From Dyadobacter crusticola DSM 16708 (GTDB taxonomy: Bacteria; Bacteroidota; Bacteroidia; Cytophagales; Spirosomataceae): DNA of 64,000 nucleotides. The position numbers were made by a program, and so were the translations under genes. The notes beneath the pieces are model-generated. The model was not told where the DNA came from. It saw only the letters and a program-made list of their open reading frames with translations, and did no database searches. Positions 1 through 8,308 of the stretch are shown piece after piece. Positions within the stretch are counted from its first letter, which is position 1. Each line of letters starts with the position of its first letter. Where the stretch lies: assembly GCF_000701505.1 (NCBI RefSeq), contig NZ_JNJB01000004.1, forward strand, positions 124,001-188,000. Direction: 5' to 3'.

Positions 1-347
1 TGTTCCAGCTCGTAACCATTCCTGAAAATGGGTGGAAAGCTTTGGAAAAGATAGTTGTAAAAAGGCTGGTTGAGCAGAAAGTCTTTTTGGAGCATGATCA
101 CAAAACCCTTTGGGATTTCCGTGAGTGCCCAGCTATGGATCTGGCCGGGCATAACGAAGTACAGACTGAAAGGTTTTACCTCAAATTGATGGTGATCAAT
201 GTGGTGTACACCTGCTCCTTGGCGGAGGTAGATGATTTCGAGATAATCCTTGTGACCATGCGGGCTAGTCGTTTTGATTACCTCCTTCATTCTCTTGATC
301 CTGAACAGCTCTGTTGTTTCGAGCTTGTTCTTCACAGGTATTTGCAT
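1..347 (-). CDS. AraC-type regulator, N-terminal part (runs off left edge)
   Basis: Reading leftward from an ATG at 345-347, the frame stays open to the window edge for about 115 codons. The translation starts MQIPVKNKLE and contains DYLEIIYLRQ, an H-H-x-D-H-H stretch and FVMPGQIHSW. This is the beta-strand pattern of the cupin sensor domain of AraC-family regulators (AraC_binding). The paired HTH motifs expected in the C-terminal third would lie left of base 1 and cannot be checked. The gene diverges from the ArsR operon at 518, and the doubled ArsR operator sits between the two starts, so it might also feel that repressor. The domain call is good; the DNA-binding role is inferred from family architecture. 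Confidence 0.78.
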   Translation of the reverse strand, partial: MQIPVKNKLETTELFRIKRMKEVIKTTSPHGHKDYLEIIYLRQGAGVHHIDHHQFEVKPFSLYFVMPGQIHSWALTEIPKGFVIMLQKDFLLNQPFYNYLFQSFPPIFRNGYELE

Positions 348-456
348 GCGGTTTTTAGCGGGTTAGGTCAATGTAACATAAGCACATACATTGATATCAT
401 CGTACAAGTTTCTGGCAGCAAGAAAATTCCAGTCCATTTTTGCAAGAGAGAGTTGC

Positions 457-500
457 ATAACCGTTTGGTTATTTATATAATTGCATAACCAAACGGTTAT
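457..500. promoter_or_regulatory. Doubled palindromic operator before ArsR gene
   Basis: Two 16-bp sites, ATAACC-GTTT-GGTTAT at 457-472 and ATAACC-AAAC-GGTTAT at 485-500, each have perfect 6-bp arms. The sites are reverse complements of each other and lie 28 bp apart start to start. Both are preceded by TTGC. They end 17 bp before the ArsR start at 518. ArsR/SmtB-type repressors are dimers that bind such palindromes and usually repress their own operon, so autoregulation is the likely reading. Confidence 0.7.
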
Positions 501-517
501 CTATTTAATTTTGAAGA

Positions 518-832
518 ATGACAGCGCGCAGAGATGTTTTTCAGGCAATAGCAGATCCGACCAGAAGGGCGATGATCGGGTTGCTTGCTTCCCGTACAAT
601 GACCGTCAGCGATGTGGCCGACAATTTTTACATGAGCCAGCCGGCGATCTCCAAGCACATGCGGATCCTTACCGAGTGCGGACTTGTGGTGATGGTAAAG
701 CACGGGCGTGAGAAACACTGCCGGGCCAATCTGGGTGCGCTGGAAGAAGTCGCGAAATGGGCCGAGCAGCACCTCGCATTCTGGAACCAGCGACTTGATA
801 CACTTGAAGATCTTTTGAATAATAACCAGTAA
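518..832 (+). CDS. ArsR-family winged-helix repressor
   Basis: A 104-residue one-domain regulator. It opens with [20 protein letters not shown], the signature of the ArsR subgroup that pairs with SRPBCC (AHSA1-like) proteins. The recognition helix region is MSQPAISKHMRIL, followed by a wing and a C-terminal helix rich in W and Q. There are no metal-binding cysteine pairs of the ArsR/SmtB type, so the signal is probably not a metal. It is the first gene of a co-directional group with the VOC protein at 863 and the SRPBCC protein at 1249. It likely represses this group through the palindromes at 457-500. A paralogous ArsR-SRPBCC pair lies at 30358-31186. Confidence 0.88.
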   Translation: MTARRDVFQAIADPTRRAMIGLLASRTMTVSDVADNFYMSQPAISKHMRILTECGLVVMVKHGREKHCRANLGALEEVAKWAEQHLAFWNQRLDTLEDLLNNNQ

Positions 833-862
833 CCTTTTTTCCAAATCTTAAATATTGACAAC

Positions 863-1240
863 ATGAAAATTGAAATGGTGAGTGTATTTGTTGACGACGT
901 CGTGAAAGCGCACAAGTTCTACACGGAGAAGCTTGGCTTTGTAGAAAAAATGTTCGTTCCCGAAGCTTACCTGGCAATCGTCGCTTCGTCGGACCAGCCT
1001 GACGGCACGTCGATTTTGCTGGAACCTAACCAGAACCCGATTGCTTCGACTTACCAGACAAGCCTGTGGGAAGCCAACCTCCCGGTGATCACCTTTTCTG
1101 CCGTTGATATTTACCAGGAATACGAGAAGCTGAATGCAGCGGGAGTTGTTTTCCGCAAAGCGCCTGTGAAAACCGAATGGGGTTACGAAGCCATTTTTGA
1201 GGATACCTGCGGGAATCTGATCCAGCTGGCGGCATTCTGA
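863..1240 (+). CDS. VOC (glyoxalase/bleomycin resistance) family protein
   Basis: A 125-residue protein with the paired beta-alpha-beta-beta-beta layout of the vicinal oxygen chelate fold: MKIEMVSVFVDDVVKAHKFY near the start and EDTCGNLIQLAAF at the end. The late D-x-x-G-N-x-x-Q motif is typical of these proteins. Family members bind a metal and act on small molecules (isomerases, dioxygenases, drug-binding proteins); the substrate here cannot be told. It is 30 bp downstream of the ArsR gene and 8 bp upstream of the SRPBCC gene, so it is probably the middle gene of one operon. Confidence 0.85.
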   Translation: MKIEMVSVFVDDVVKAHKFYTEKLGFVEKMFVPEAYLAIVASSDQPDGTSILLEPNQNPIASTYQTSLWEANLPVITFSAVDIYQEYEKLNAAGVVFRKAPVKTEWGYEAIFEDTCGNLIQLAAF

Positions 1241-1248
1241 CACGTTCG

Positions 1249-1764
1249 ATGATGGAGAAAAAAGGAAAGATACTCGCACCGGGGGTGATCTGCTTCGAGC
1301 GCGTTTTTAACAGCAGCATTGAGACAGTTTGGAGTTACCTTACGGATTCCGAAAAACGCGGCAAGTGGCTTGCGAGGGGTGAGATGGAGCTAATTCCCGG
1401 CGGGGATTTTACCTTGCATTTCATGCACAGCGAACTCAGCCCGATCCCCGGTCCGCCACCTGAAATGCATAAGGCAATGGAAGCGGGACACAGTTTCAGC
1501 GGCAAGGTACTCCGGGTAAATCCGCCCCATTTACTCTCATTCACCTGGCACGACGATTCCGAAGTTACATTCGAGCTAAGCACAGAAGCCAGCGGCGTGC
1601 GCCTGGTACTCACCCATCGGAAAATAGCAGATAAGGGTAAAAACCGTCAGATGATCGGCAGCGGCTGGCACACGCACCTGGAAATCCTGGAAGCGAATTT
1701 AAATGGAGCAGTGCCCCGCAATTTTTGGGTGATTTTTGAGGAGACGCAGAAGGGGTATGTTTAG
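1249..1764 (+). CDS. SRPBCC (AHSA1-like) domain protein
   Basis: A 171-residue protein with the START-like ligand-cavity fold. It has FERVFNSSIETVWSYLTDSE at the first helix, GGDFTLHFMH in the mid sheet, LSFTWHDDSEVTFEL, and a long C-terminal helix with GSGWHTHLEILEANL. It belongs to the branch formerly named activator of Hsp90 ATPase 1-like, which in bacteria commonly sits beside ArsR repressors; the ligand is unknown. The start could also be the second ATG at 1252. It closes the ArsR-VOC-SRPBCC operon. Confidence 0.85.
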   Translation: MMEKKGKILAPGVICFERVFNSSIETVWSYLTDSEKRGKWLARGEMELIPGGDFTLHFMHSELSPIPGPPPEMHKAMEAGHSFSGKVLRVNPPHLLSFTWHDDSEVTFELSTEASGVRLVLTHRKIADKGKNRQMIGSGWHTHLEILEANLNGAVPRNFWVIFEETQKGYV

Positions 1765-1967
1765 ATTTCGGTGAGTGCTGGACGGTATGGAGTCTTGTAT
1801 TGTATTTTGCGTTTGGCTCAGCTTGGTCCAAGTTGGCAGCTGCATTGGCGGTAACCTAATGTATAGCGAAGCAGGAGGACTCTATCGCTCGTTTTTGTGT
1901 TTGTTGTATGATGTCGAAGTTTTGGAACGACACGGATTCATTAATAGATCGTAGATACATACAGCAT

Positions 1968-2846
1968 ATGGAAACTCCAATTTTAAACCGCAAACTGGTT
2001 AAGGTGCAAACTCCACATGGACACCAGGGCTTTCTCGGGCGGGATCACATTGCCCGGGCGGTAATACAGAATGATTTTAGCAACAGCGATCCATTCATTA
2101 TTTTGATGGATGATTTTTTGGACAAAAAAGACAGCGAACCCGTCGGCGGCCCTCACCCACACGCAGGCTTCGAAACTGTTTCGCTTTTGCTGGAAGGCGA
2201 AGTCGGCGACTCGGCACATACCATGAAGTCGGGTGACTTTCAGATGATGACTGCGGGAAGCGGCATTGTTCACACCGAAACGATCGAGCGCGAATCGAAA
2301 ATGCGGCTGCTGCAAATGTGGCTGAACCTTCCTAAAAAAGACAGGTGGATTACGCCGCGCGTGCAGGACCTCTCTTTCGATAATGTGCCGAAAGCTTATG
2401 AAAATGGTGTAGAAATCCGCGTTTACAGCGGTAAATTGGGTGGTGTTACCTCACCAGTGAAAAATCACACTCCTGTAATTATTGCCGATATTATCCTGCA
2501 ACCAGGCGCAAAAACGACTCAGAAACTGCCAGCTACATTCAATGCATTTTTGTATGTAATTGAAGGCAGTCTCGAAGTTGGAGACCTGAAGAAGTTGAAT
2601 GACGGGCAAATTGGGTGGCTTGATAAAAGTGATGCAGAAGGCGAAAGTACATTGAGCCTGGCGGGTGGTGTTTCTGGCGGACGGGCTATTCTATACGCCG
2701 GCCAGCCACAAAATGATCCCATTGTTTCTTACGGACCTTTCATTGCAGACAAAGATGAAGAAATCAGGAGTCTGTACCGCGATTACAGATCAGGCAAAAT
2801 TGGACATATTTCGGAGTTACCGGAAAGTCAGCGGTTTAAGTATTAA
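1968..2846 (+). CDS. Pirin family protein
   Basis: A 292-residue bicupin. The iron-binding residues of the family are visible: the two histidines of PHPHAGFET, and the His/Glu pair of IVHTET about 40 residues later. The second cupin follows from about residue 160 (TPVIIADIILQPGAK). Pirins include quercetinases and redox-sensing transcription cofactors; which applies here is not evident. The frame is open 60 bp further up to tandem ATGs at 1908 and 1911, but those codons give a non-conserved leader, so the ATG at 1968 is preferred. It stands alone, with a 200-bp gap upstream. A weak hairpin (ACAGTTT/AAACTGT, 2882-2904) follows the stop. Confidence 0.88.
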   Translation: METPILNRKLVKVQTPHGHQGFLGRDHIARAVIQNDFSNSDPFIILMDDFLDKKDSEPVGGPHPHAGFETVSLLLEGEVGDSAHTMKSGDFQMMTAGSGIVHTETIERESKMRLLQMWLNLPKKDRWITPRVQDLSFDNVPKAYENGVEIRVYSGKLGGVTSPVKNHTPVIIADIILQPGAKTTQKLPATFNAFLYVIEGSLEVGDLKKLNDGQIGWLDKSDAEGESTLSLAGGVSGGRAILYAGQPQNDPIVSYGPFIADKDEEIRSLYRDYRSGKIGHISELPESQRFKY

Positions 2847-2862
2847 GCTATTAGCGGTTGGC
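2846..2862 (+). repeat. Copy 1 of a short dispersed repeat
   Basis: AGCTATTAGCGGTTGGC overlaps the last base of the pirin stop codon. A second copy with one mismatch lies in inverted orientation at 15667-15683, just after alkB. No gene is associated with either copy. It looks like a dispersed intergenic repeat. Confidence 0.45.
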
Positions 2863-2910
2863 GGTTGGCTAGTTAGGCATTACAGTTTGTCACATGTAAA
2901 CTGTCAACCG

Positions 2911-3570
2911 TCAAACCAGCGCCGCCATTTCTTTCCATTCATAAATCTGCACTTTGCCGGCTGGCTTTTTTGCGGCGGCTAGCATTGATTTCGCTACGTC
3001 TTTGGCCTGGATGCCGCGGTATTTTTTGGTTGGACCGATTAGCAGCGGATTAATTAGGGAAAACAATCCGATAAATGATTTTTCTAGTGGGCGGCTTTCC
3101 TGCCGGTCTCCCATGATCATGGAGGGGCGGAATATGTGTGTGTGTTCCATATTAAGCGCAATGATGTCCCGCTCCGTTTCACCTTTTGTACGAACGTAAA
3201 AAACACTGGAACCCGCATTCGCGCCGATTGCAGTAACTACAAACACCGACTTCGCGCCATTTTCCTTGGCAATCCGCGTTGCCAGGACCGGATAATCGTG
3301 ATCCACCTGGTAGTATATCTTTTCGTCGGGCGTATTTTTCCTGGTAGTGCCGAGCGCGATGAAAACCTCGTCGGCTATGAGCTCGTAGCGGAGTTCCGGA
3401 AGTGTGTTGTAATCGCCAATCAGGACTTTGAGCTTGGGGTGCTTTTTGTTAAGATCTTTCCTGACTACGACCGTTACCTGTGCGTAGTCAGGATCATCCA
3501 AAAGCCCTTCGAGGAGATAGGAACCAATGAAGCCGCTTGCTCCGAATAAAATGGCTTTTTTAGATGTCAT
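2911..3570 (-). CDS. NAD(P)-binding Rossmann-fold protein (TIP30/HTATIP2-like)
   Basis: A 219-residue atypical short-chain dehydrogenase. It has the dinucleotide motif GASGFIGSYLL at residues 9-19, a first-strand end VVRKDLNK, and a Y-x-x-x-K-like pair in FYVRTKGETE at the usual catalytic place. The length and the IFRPSMIMG segment resemble the bacterial homologues of human HTATIP2. The substrate is unknown. It is followed on the same strand by the permease gene at 3603-6005, but the permease lies upstream in transcription with its stop only 32 bp away, so co-transcription is possible. Confidence 0.8.
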   Translation of the reverse strand: MTSKKAILFGASGFIGSYLLEGLLDDPDYAQVTVVVRKDLNKKHPKLKVLIGDYNTLPELRYELIADEVFIALGTTRKNTPDEKIYYQVDHDYPVLATRIAKENGAKSVFVVTAIGANAGSSVFYVRTKGETERDIIALNMEHTHIFRPSMIMGDRQESRPLEKSFIGLFSLINPLLIGPTKKYRGIQAKDVAKSMLAAAKKPAGKVQIYEWKEMAALV

Positions 3571-3602
3571 CGTGTAAAAATTTATAGTTTAAAACTGTTT
3601 AC

Positions 3603-6005
3603 TTAATCTGATTTTAAAGACTTGACCGGGTTAGCAATTGCCGCTTTCACACCCTGAAAACTGATTGTGATCAATGCCAACAAAAGTGCGCCAGCTCCTG
3701 CGAACACAAATACCCAGGGACTCACCGGAATGCGGTAAGCAAAATCACCCAGCCATTTTTCCATTGCATAATGAGCCAGCGGCGAAGCCAGTAAAAACGA
3801 GAGTACCACAAGTTTTACAAAATCCTTTGAAAGCATGATCACAATATTCAGCACGGTAGCGCCAAGTACTTTTCGAATGCCGATTTCCTTTCGCCGTTGC
3901 TGCGCTGCAAATGTGGTCAGTCCAAATAGTCCAAGGCAGGCAATGAGAACAGAAACCATTGTGATCCAATATACAACGTGGCCGGTAAGTACCTCTGTTT
4001 CGTACATTTTGCCATAAGTATCGTCAAGAAATGTGTATTCAAACGGCCGATTTGTTTTAAACCTGTTATAAACCTGCTCCACACCCGCGAGGGTCGTTTT
4101 CATATCGGCGCTTTTGTTGATTTTGATATACATATAATCATTAAAAAGCGTGTCGCTCCCGAGCATCAGCGCCATCGGTTTTACTTTTTGCCGCAATGAA
4201 GTAAAATGAAAATCTTTCACAATCCCGACCACATCTTTTCGCACACCCTGACCCAGATCAAGGGTTTGCCGGAAATCAGCCGCATGAAGCCCCAGTTCCC
4301 GGGCCGCACTCTCATTGAGTACCAGTCCGTTCGTGGGCGCGTCTTTCCGGGGGCCGGCAGCCCAGCTAATCTGCATGGTGCTGACAAAACTTTCATCAAC
4401 CCGGAATGAATTGACCGTGATCTTTTTATCAGAATTGGCCTGCTTGATCTCAAACGAATTCCCATAAGGATGGTACATCAGCAAACTAGACGAGGTAACT
4501 GCATCCACGCCGGAAAGTCGCTCTACTTCGCTTCGGATTGCTTTATAATGCTTGCTCATTCCATCCTGGTGATCGAGAAACACCGTGACAATCTGGTCGC
4601 GTGCGATACCCAGATCCTTCTTTTTAAAAAACTGCATTTGCTTGAATATCAAGATGGAACTGATGATCAACACAATGGAAATGGTGAATTGAAAAACGGT
4701 CAGGAAGTTGCGTGCTCTGGCTGCATTGCCCAATATTACCAGGTTTCCACGCAATGCGTCCCCGGGCGAAAAGCCTGAAAGCAGCAACGCAGGATAACTC
4801 CCCGCCAGAACAATGCTGAGCAAATAAAATGCGAGCACAGGAACTACAAACCAGAGACTTTTCAGAAAATCAATATCAACCTCAATGGAAAGTGCAGTGT
4901 GTACGGTTTGAAAGGAGAAGAAAAGGAGCAAAATAGCTGCCAGGAAGGCAATGGTAACCGACAAAAAGGATTCCAGGTAAAACTGAAAAATCAGAGAGCT
5001 GCGTGCGCCGCCTACAACTTTGCGCACCGAAACCTCGCCCGAGCGTGTAGAAGAATATGCCGTGGTAAGGTTTACATAATTGACCAGCGCCAATGCGAGG
5101 ATCAGCAATCCAATGACAGAAAAGATTACCGTAGTCTGCCTGGCGCTGAGATCAATAAGTCCAAAGTGAAGACCGTGCAGCGTATACAAATGGTAACTAT
5201 CTTTTTTATCCCTGATTTTCAAACTTTCTGACAGCAGCAGCGGAATTTTGGCCTCCACGGCCTTCGCAGACGCATTGTTTTTAATCAGGAAATAAGTGTT
5301 GTAACTACCTACTGCGCCTATGCTCGTTGTTTGCGTTTTCAAAGTTTTTTTGTCCAGATAACCTGCCATTTCACGCAGTTCGTTAGCGCGGTGAGTTTGC
5401 AGGTCGGCCAGAAAATCAAATTGAATGGATGAATTCGCGGGCAAATCTTCCATGACGCCGACTACCTGGTACACGGCGGATTTGTCATAGGTAATGGTTT
5501 TGCCGAGTGGATCGGCTTCCCCGAAATATTTCCTGGCTGTACTTTCCGTCAGGATTACCGTGCCCGGTTGCGTGAGGGCAGTGCGGCGATCGCCTTTGAT
5601 CAGTTTGAATGAAAACAACCGAAGAAAGCCCGGATCGGCTGCTACAAAATTTGATTCATAGTACCGATGCGCTTCATCACTGGCAACAAGCTTGCTGTAA
5701 AATGTTACGTCGGTTATTCTTCCAAAATCCTCTACTTCCGCGCATTGCTCTTTTACTTTCTGTCCAAATCCGTACGACATCCACGGAACGGAATACGAAG
5801 CTTCTGCATCTGTGTGGTCAAATTCTACCTTGACAATCCGGTCGCCGTGCTCGTGAAAACGATCGAAACTGTATTCATTGGCCACAAACAACACAATGAA
5901 AAGCGAAGTTACCAGTCCGATAGCCAGCCCGCCCATGTTGACGAGGCTCATGCCGGCGCGTTTTCGGAGTGACCGGAATGCAATCTTGAAGTAGTGGAAC
6001 AGCAT
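3603..6005 (-). CDS. ABC transporter permease, MacB/FtsX type
   Basis: An 800-residue permease with two MacB periplasmic-core and FtsX modules, the usual layout in Bacteroidota. It opens MLFHYFKIAFRSLRKRAGM, followed by a first membrane segment at about residues 20-45 and a large periplasmic domain. A three-helix FtsX block sits near residues 300-420 (VNLTTAYSSTRSGEVSVRKV). The second block is at the C-terminus (RRKEIGIRKVLGA) and ends ANPVKSLKSD. The frame extends 34 codons upstream, but the ATG at 6005 matches the family start. No ATPase gene is adjacent. Such permeases typically move lipids, peptides or antimicrobial compounds, or drive MacB-like mechanotransmission; the substrate here is unknown. 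Confidence 0.9.
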   Translation of the reverse strand: MLFHYFKIAFRSLRKRAGMSLVNMGGLAIGLVTSLFIVLFVANEYSFDRFHEHGDRIVKVEFDHTDAEASYSVPWMSYGFGQKVKEQCAEVEDFGRITDVTFYSKLVASDEAHRYYESNFVAADPGFLRLFSFKLIKGDRRTALTQPGTVILTESTARKYFGEADPLGKTITYDKSAVYQVVGVMEDLPANSSIQFDFLADLQTHRANELREMAGYLDKKTLKTQTTSIGAVGSYNTYFLIKNNASAKAVEAKIPLLLSESLKIRDKKDSYHLYTLHGLHFGLIDLSARQTTVIFSVIGLLILALALVNYVNLTTAYSSTRSGEVSVRKVVGGARSSLIFQFYLESFLSVTIAFLAAILLLFFSFQTVHTALSIEVDIDFLKSLWFVVPVLAFYLLSIVLAGSYPALLLSGFSPGDALRGNLVILGNAARARNFLTVFQFTISIVLIISSILIFKQMQFFKKKDLGIARDQIVTVFLDHQDGMSKHYKAIRSEVERLSGVDAVTSSSLLMYHPYGNSFEIKQANSDKKITVNSFRVDESFVSTMQISWAAGPRKDAPTNGLVLNESAARELGLHAADFRQTLDLGQGVRKDVVGIVKDFHFTSLRQKVKPMALMLGSDTLFNDYMYIKINKSADMKTTLAGVEQVYNRFKTNRPFEYTFLDDTYGKMYETEVLTGHVVYWITMVSVLIACLGLFGLTTFAAQQRRKEIGIRKVLGATVLNIVIMLSKDFVKLVVLSFLLASPLAHYAMEKWLGDFAYRIPVSPWVFVFAGAGALLLALITISFQGVKAAIANPVKSLKSD

Positions 6006-6131
6006 AGGATTCAGGAATTTACATTTACTAAATGTAACCAGAAATCCATTAAAAATACACGACAAAAAAAATTGCCAATGCAGGTGCTTGAATTCCTCCA
6101 TTGGCAATGTAATGTGAATAGCGTGTGCTTA

Positions 6132-6302
6132 CTACTGAGCCAGTCTAACGGAATATACCGGCTTCATAATCCTTGGTCTTTTGCCTGCTTTCTGCATAAC
6201 TGGAGCAGCTGAGCGCTGGAAAGGATTTGTGTCTGCCAACATATTTTGGTCTTCAAAAAACTCTTGGTTTGTTTCGTAGGCGGTTTTTGTTGATGATTTC
6301 AT
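6132..6302 (-). CDS. Possible 56-residue protein
   Basis: A short open frame with an ATG start at 6302, translating to a polar peptide that opens MKSSTKTAYETNQ and ends PVYSVRLAQ. It has no membrane segment or recognised domain. The peptide is basic at its C-terminal half (KAGKRPRIMKP). It sits alone in the 384-bp gap between the kinase gene (ends 6390) and the permease (starts 6005), on the same strand as both. The region just upstream is AT-rich, as expected of a promoter. The composition looks protein-like, but coding status rests only on this. Confidence 0.4.
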   Translation of the reverse strand: MKSSTKTAYETNQEFFEDQNMLADTNPFQRSAAPVMQKAGKRPRIMKPVYSVRLAQ

Positions 6303-6389
6303 GAGTGCTAATATTTAATGATTTTTAGTTTTATTGATGATATGTTACCTAGGATACACAAAACCGTGCCAAACTCCGTTTCACAATGC

Positions 6390-8201
6390 TCAGGCAAGTG
6401 GAAAATTGAGCAAAAACCGCGAACCCTGTTCAGAATCAACGTTTATCTTTCCATTAATCTGCTTCGTTAGAGAGGCAACCAGCCGCTTTCCAAAGGACTG
6501 TCCTCCCGGTTTTCGCCAGTTTGCGACATCCACACCTCTTCCATTATCCTTGATTTCGAGGTAAACCTGCTCCTGTTGCCACAACTTGATACTGAGCTCA
6601 GGTTTTTCAATGCCTTTGTAAGCGTGCTTGAATGCATTTGTGATCAGTTCATTGACAATCAGGCCAAGTGGCACAGCCATTTTCAGATCGAGTACGATCG
6701 GTTCAATGTCGGTACGAAGACTGAAATCTTCGGAATAGCCGAAAGACTGCATCAATCCTTTTACCAGATCCTGGATATACTCTTTTACACTTACCCCCGC
6801 CACATTATCGGTCTGGTACAATTGCTGGTGGATCAGCGACATAGCTTCTACCCTTTGCTGCCCCTCAGTGACTGCCTGGATCGCCTTCTCATCTTCCAAG
6901 CGGCTGGCTTGCAGTGACAACAGGCTGGATACAATAGCCAAATTGTTTTTTACACGGTGATGGAGCTCCTGCATCAATTCTTTGAGCTGCGTCGCCTGCA
7001 CGCTGATGCGGCTGTTCGCCTCGGACAGGTTGCTGTTGGTAATTTCCAGTTTTTGATTCACACGCTGAATAATCCTGTACTGCCACAATGCAATTGCAAG
7101 CAGGAAAGCCAGCATGGAAATACCGCCATAAAGCCACCATAGCTGCCGTTTTTTCTCAAAATTTTCAGTACCCAGCCGCTGAATACGCTCCTGGTTTTCC
7201 TTAGCCTGAAACCTGGTTTCCGCCTCGATCAGCTGTCTGCTTTTCTCCGAATTAAACACGCTGTCCCGATAAGCCACCCATTGATTCTGGTAGTTGAGCG
7301 CCTGCTCAAACTGCCCCTTCTTTTTGTAGATATTGGTCAGCATTTCGTAGATATGCATGTAATCATTGATCCGCTGCGGACTTGTTTTGGCCATTTCAAT
7401 GGCTTTTTTCACATACTGTTCCGCTTCGTCCGGCCTGTTGAGGAGCAGCAATGTGTTAGGGAGATTGAGGTAAACCATTTTTTCCAGAAATTGGTCTGAC
7501 TCTTTTTTGGCATAGTCGAGCAGCTGCATGTAAGTATTCAGCGACTCCTGGTACCTGCCTGCATTTTTGAGGATAATCCCCCTGTTAAATAGTGTTGACG
7601 AGAAGTCGGCACCCAGCTTTTTGTATATTTTGAGCGCTTTGTCATTGTAAGCAAGTGCGCCATTATAGTTTTTTCTGATATCCTCAACAGTGGCAAAATC
7701 GGTGTACATATTGGCCACTTCATCTTCCATTTGACTTTTTTCAGCCAGTAACAAACCTCTTCGGAAGTAATGTTCAGCCAGTTTCAGGTCATTTATGGTA
7801 ATATAAACACCACCTATCCGCTGCAAAGCCCTGATTTCCCGCCGCACGTCCCCGGCTTTCTGAAACAAAGCCTGCGCCTTCTGATAATTTGAAACTGCCG
7901 CATTGGAATTACTCTGTACCTTTTGCAGCCAGGCCATTAACATATAAGTGCGGCCTTCCCAAACGCGGTTCTCTTTGTCGGTTGCCAGTTCCATCATTTC
8001 CACAATCGCGCTGTCGACCCGGCTAAATTTGAGCAGGTCGATCATATCATAAGCATAATTGTTCAGGTCCTCGAAACGGGCTGAATCTGGTTTATTGCTG
8101 ATTTTATTTTGGAATGTGGAAAATACGGTAGAATCCGGCTGTGCCTGACTACTAAAAACAATAGCCAGCACAGCCGTAATTGAAAATAGAAATGATTTCA
8201 T
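6390..8201 (-). CDS. TPR sensor histidine kinase (HisKA_2 type)
   Basis: A 603-residue sensor kinase. A signal peptide (MKSFLFSITAVLAIVFSSQA) precedes about 300 residues of tetratricopeptide repeats (for example LKLAEHYFRRGLLLAEKSQ), which would lie in the periplasm. One membrane helix follows (LWWLYGGISMLAFLLAIALW), then a short coiled coil. The HisKA_2 dimerisation motif ELHHRVKNN is near residue 412, with the phospho-acceptor His in it. The ATPase N box is VNELITNAFKHA and the G box is DNGRGV. The start at 8201 is chosen for the signal peptide; 26 codons upstream are also open. No response regulator is adjacent. The LytTR regulator at 32022 is also unpaired, but a partnership is only a guess. 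Confidence 0.9.
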   Translation of the reverse strand: MKSFLFSITAVLAIVFSSQAQPDSTVFSTFQNKISNKPDSARFEDLNNYAYDMIDLLKFSRVDSAIVEMMELATDKENRVWEGRTYMLMAWLQKVQSNSNAAVSNYQKAQALFQKAGDVRREIRALQRIGGVYITINDLKLAEHYFRRGLLLAEKSQMEDEVANMYTDFATVEDIRKNYNGALAYNDKALKIYKKLGADFSSTLFNRGIILKNAGRYQESLNTYMQLLDYAKKESDQFLEKMVYLNLPNTLLLLNRPDEAEQYVKKAIEMAKTSPQRINDYMHIYEMLTNIYKKKGQFEQALNYQNQWVAYRDSVFNSEKSRQLIEAETRFQAKENQERIQRLGTENFEKKRQLWWLYGGISMLAFLLAIALWQYRIIQRVNQKLEITNSNLSEANSRISVQATQLKELMQELHHRVKNNLAIVSSLLSLQASRLEDEKAIQAVTEGQQRVEAMSLIHQQLYQTDNVAGVSVKEYIQDLVKGLMQSFGYSEDFSLRTDIEPIVLDLKMAVPLGLIVNELITNAFKHAYKGIEKPELSIKLWQQEQVYLEIKDNGRGVDVANWRKPGGQSFGKRLVASLTKQINGKINVDSEQGSRFLLNFPLA

Positions 8202-8308
8202 GAAACTGAATTGTGAGCGATGGAGGTAACAGGCAGCGTGCCGTAACTCAAAACTAAAGTAACCGCCACAATTAGCCAAATGAAAGTAAAACAGCCCGGA
8301 AACCTGCC

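Noticed and set aside
42-488. Plus-strand open frame of 148 codons at the left edge
   Set aside because: Antisense of the AraC-type cupin gene at 1-347, whose translation is clearly family-like; the plus-strand product matches nothing and runs through the ArsR operator.
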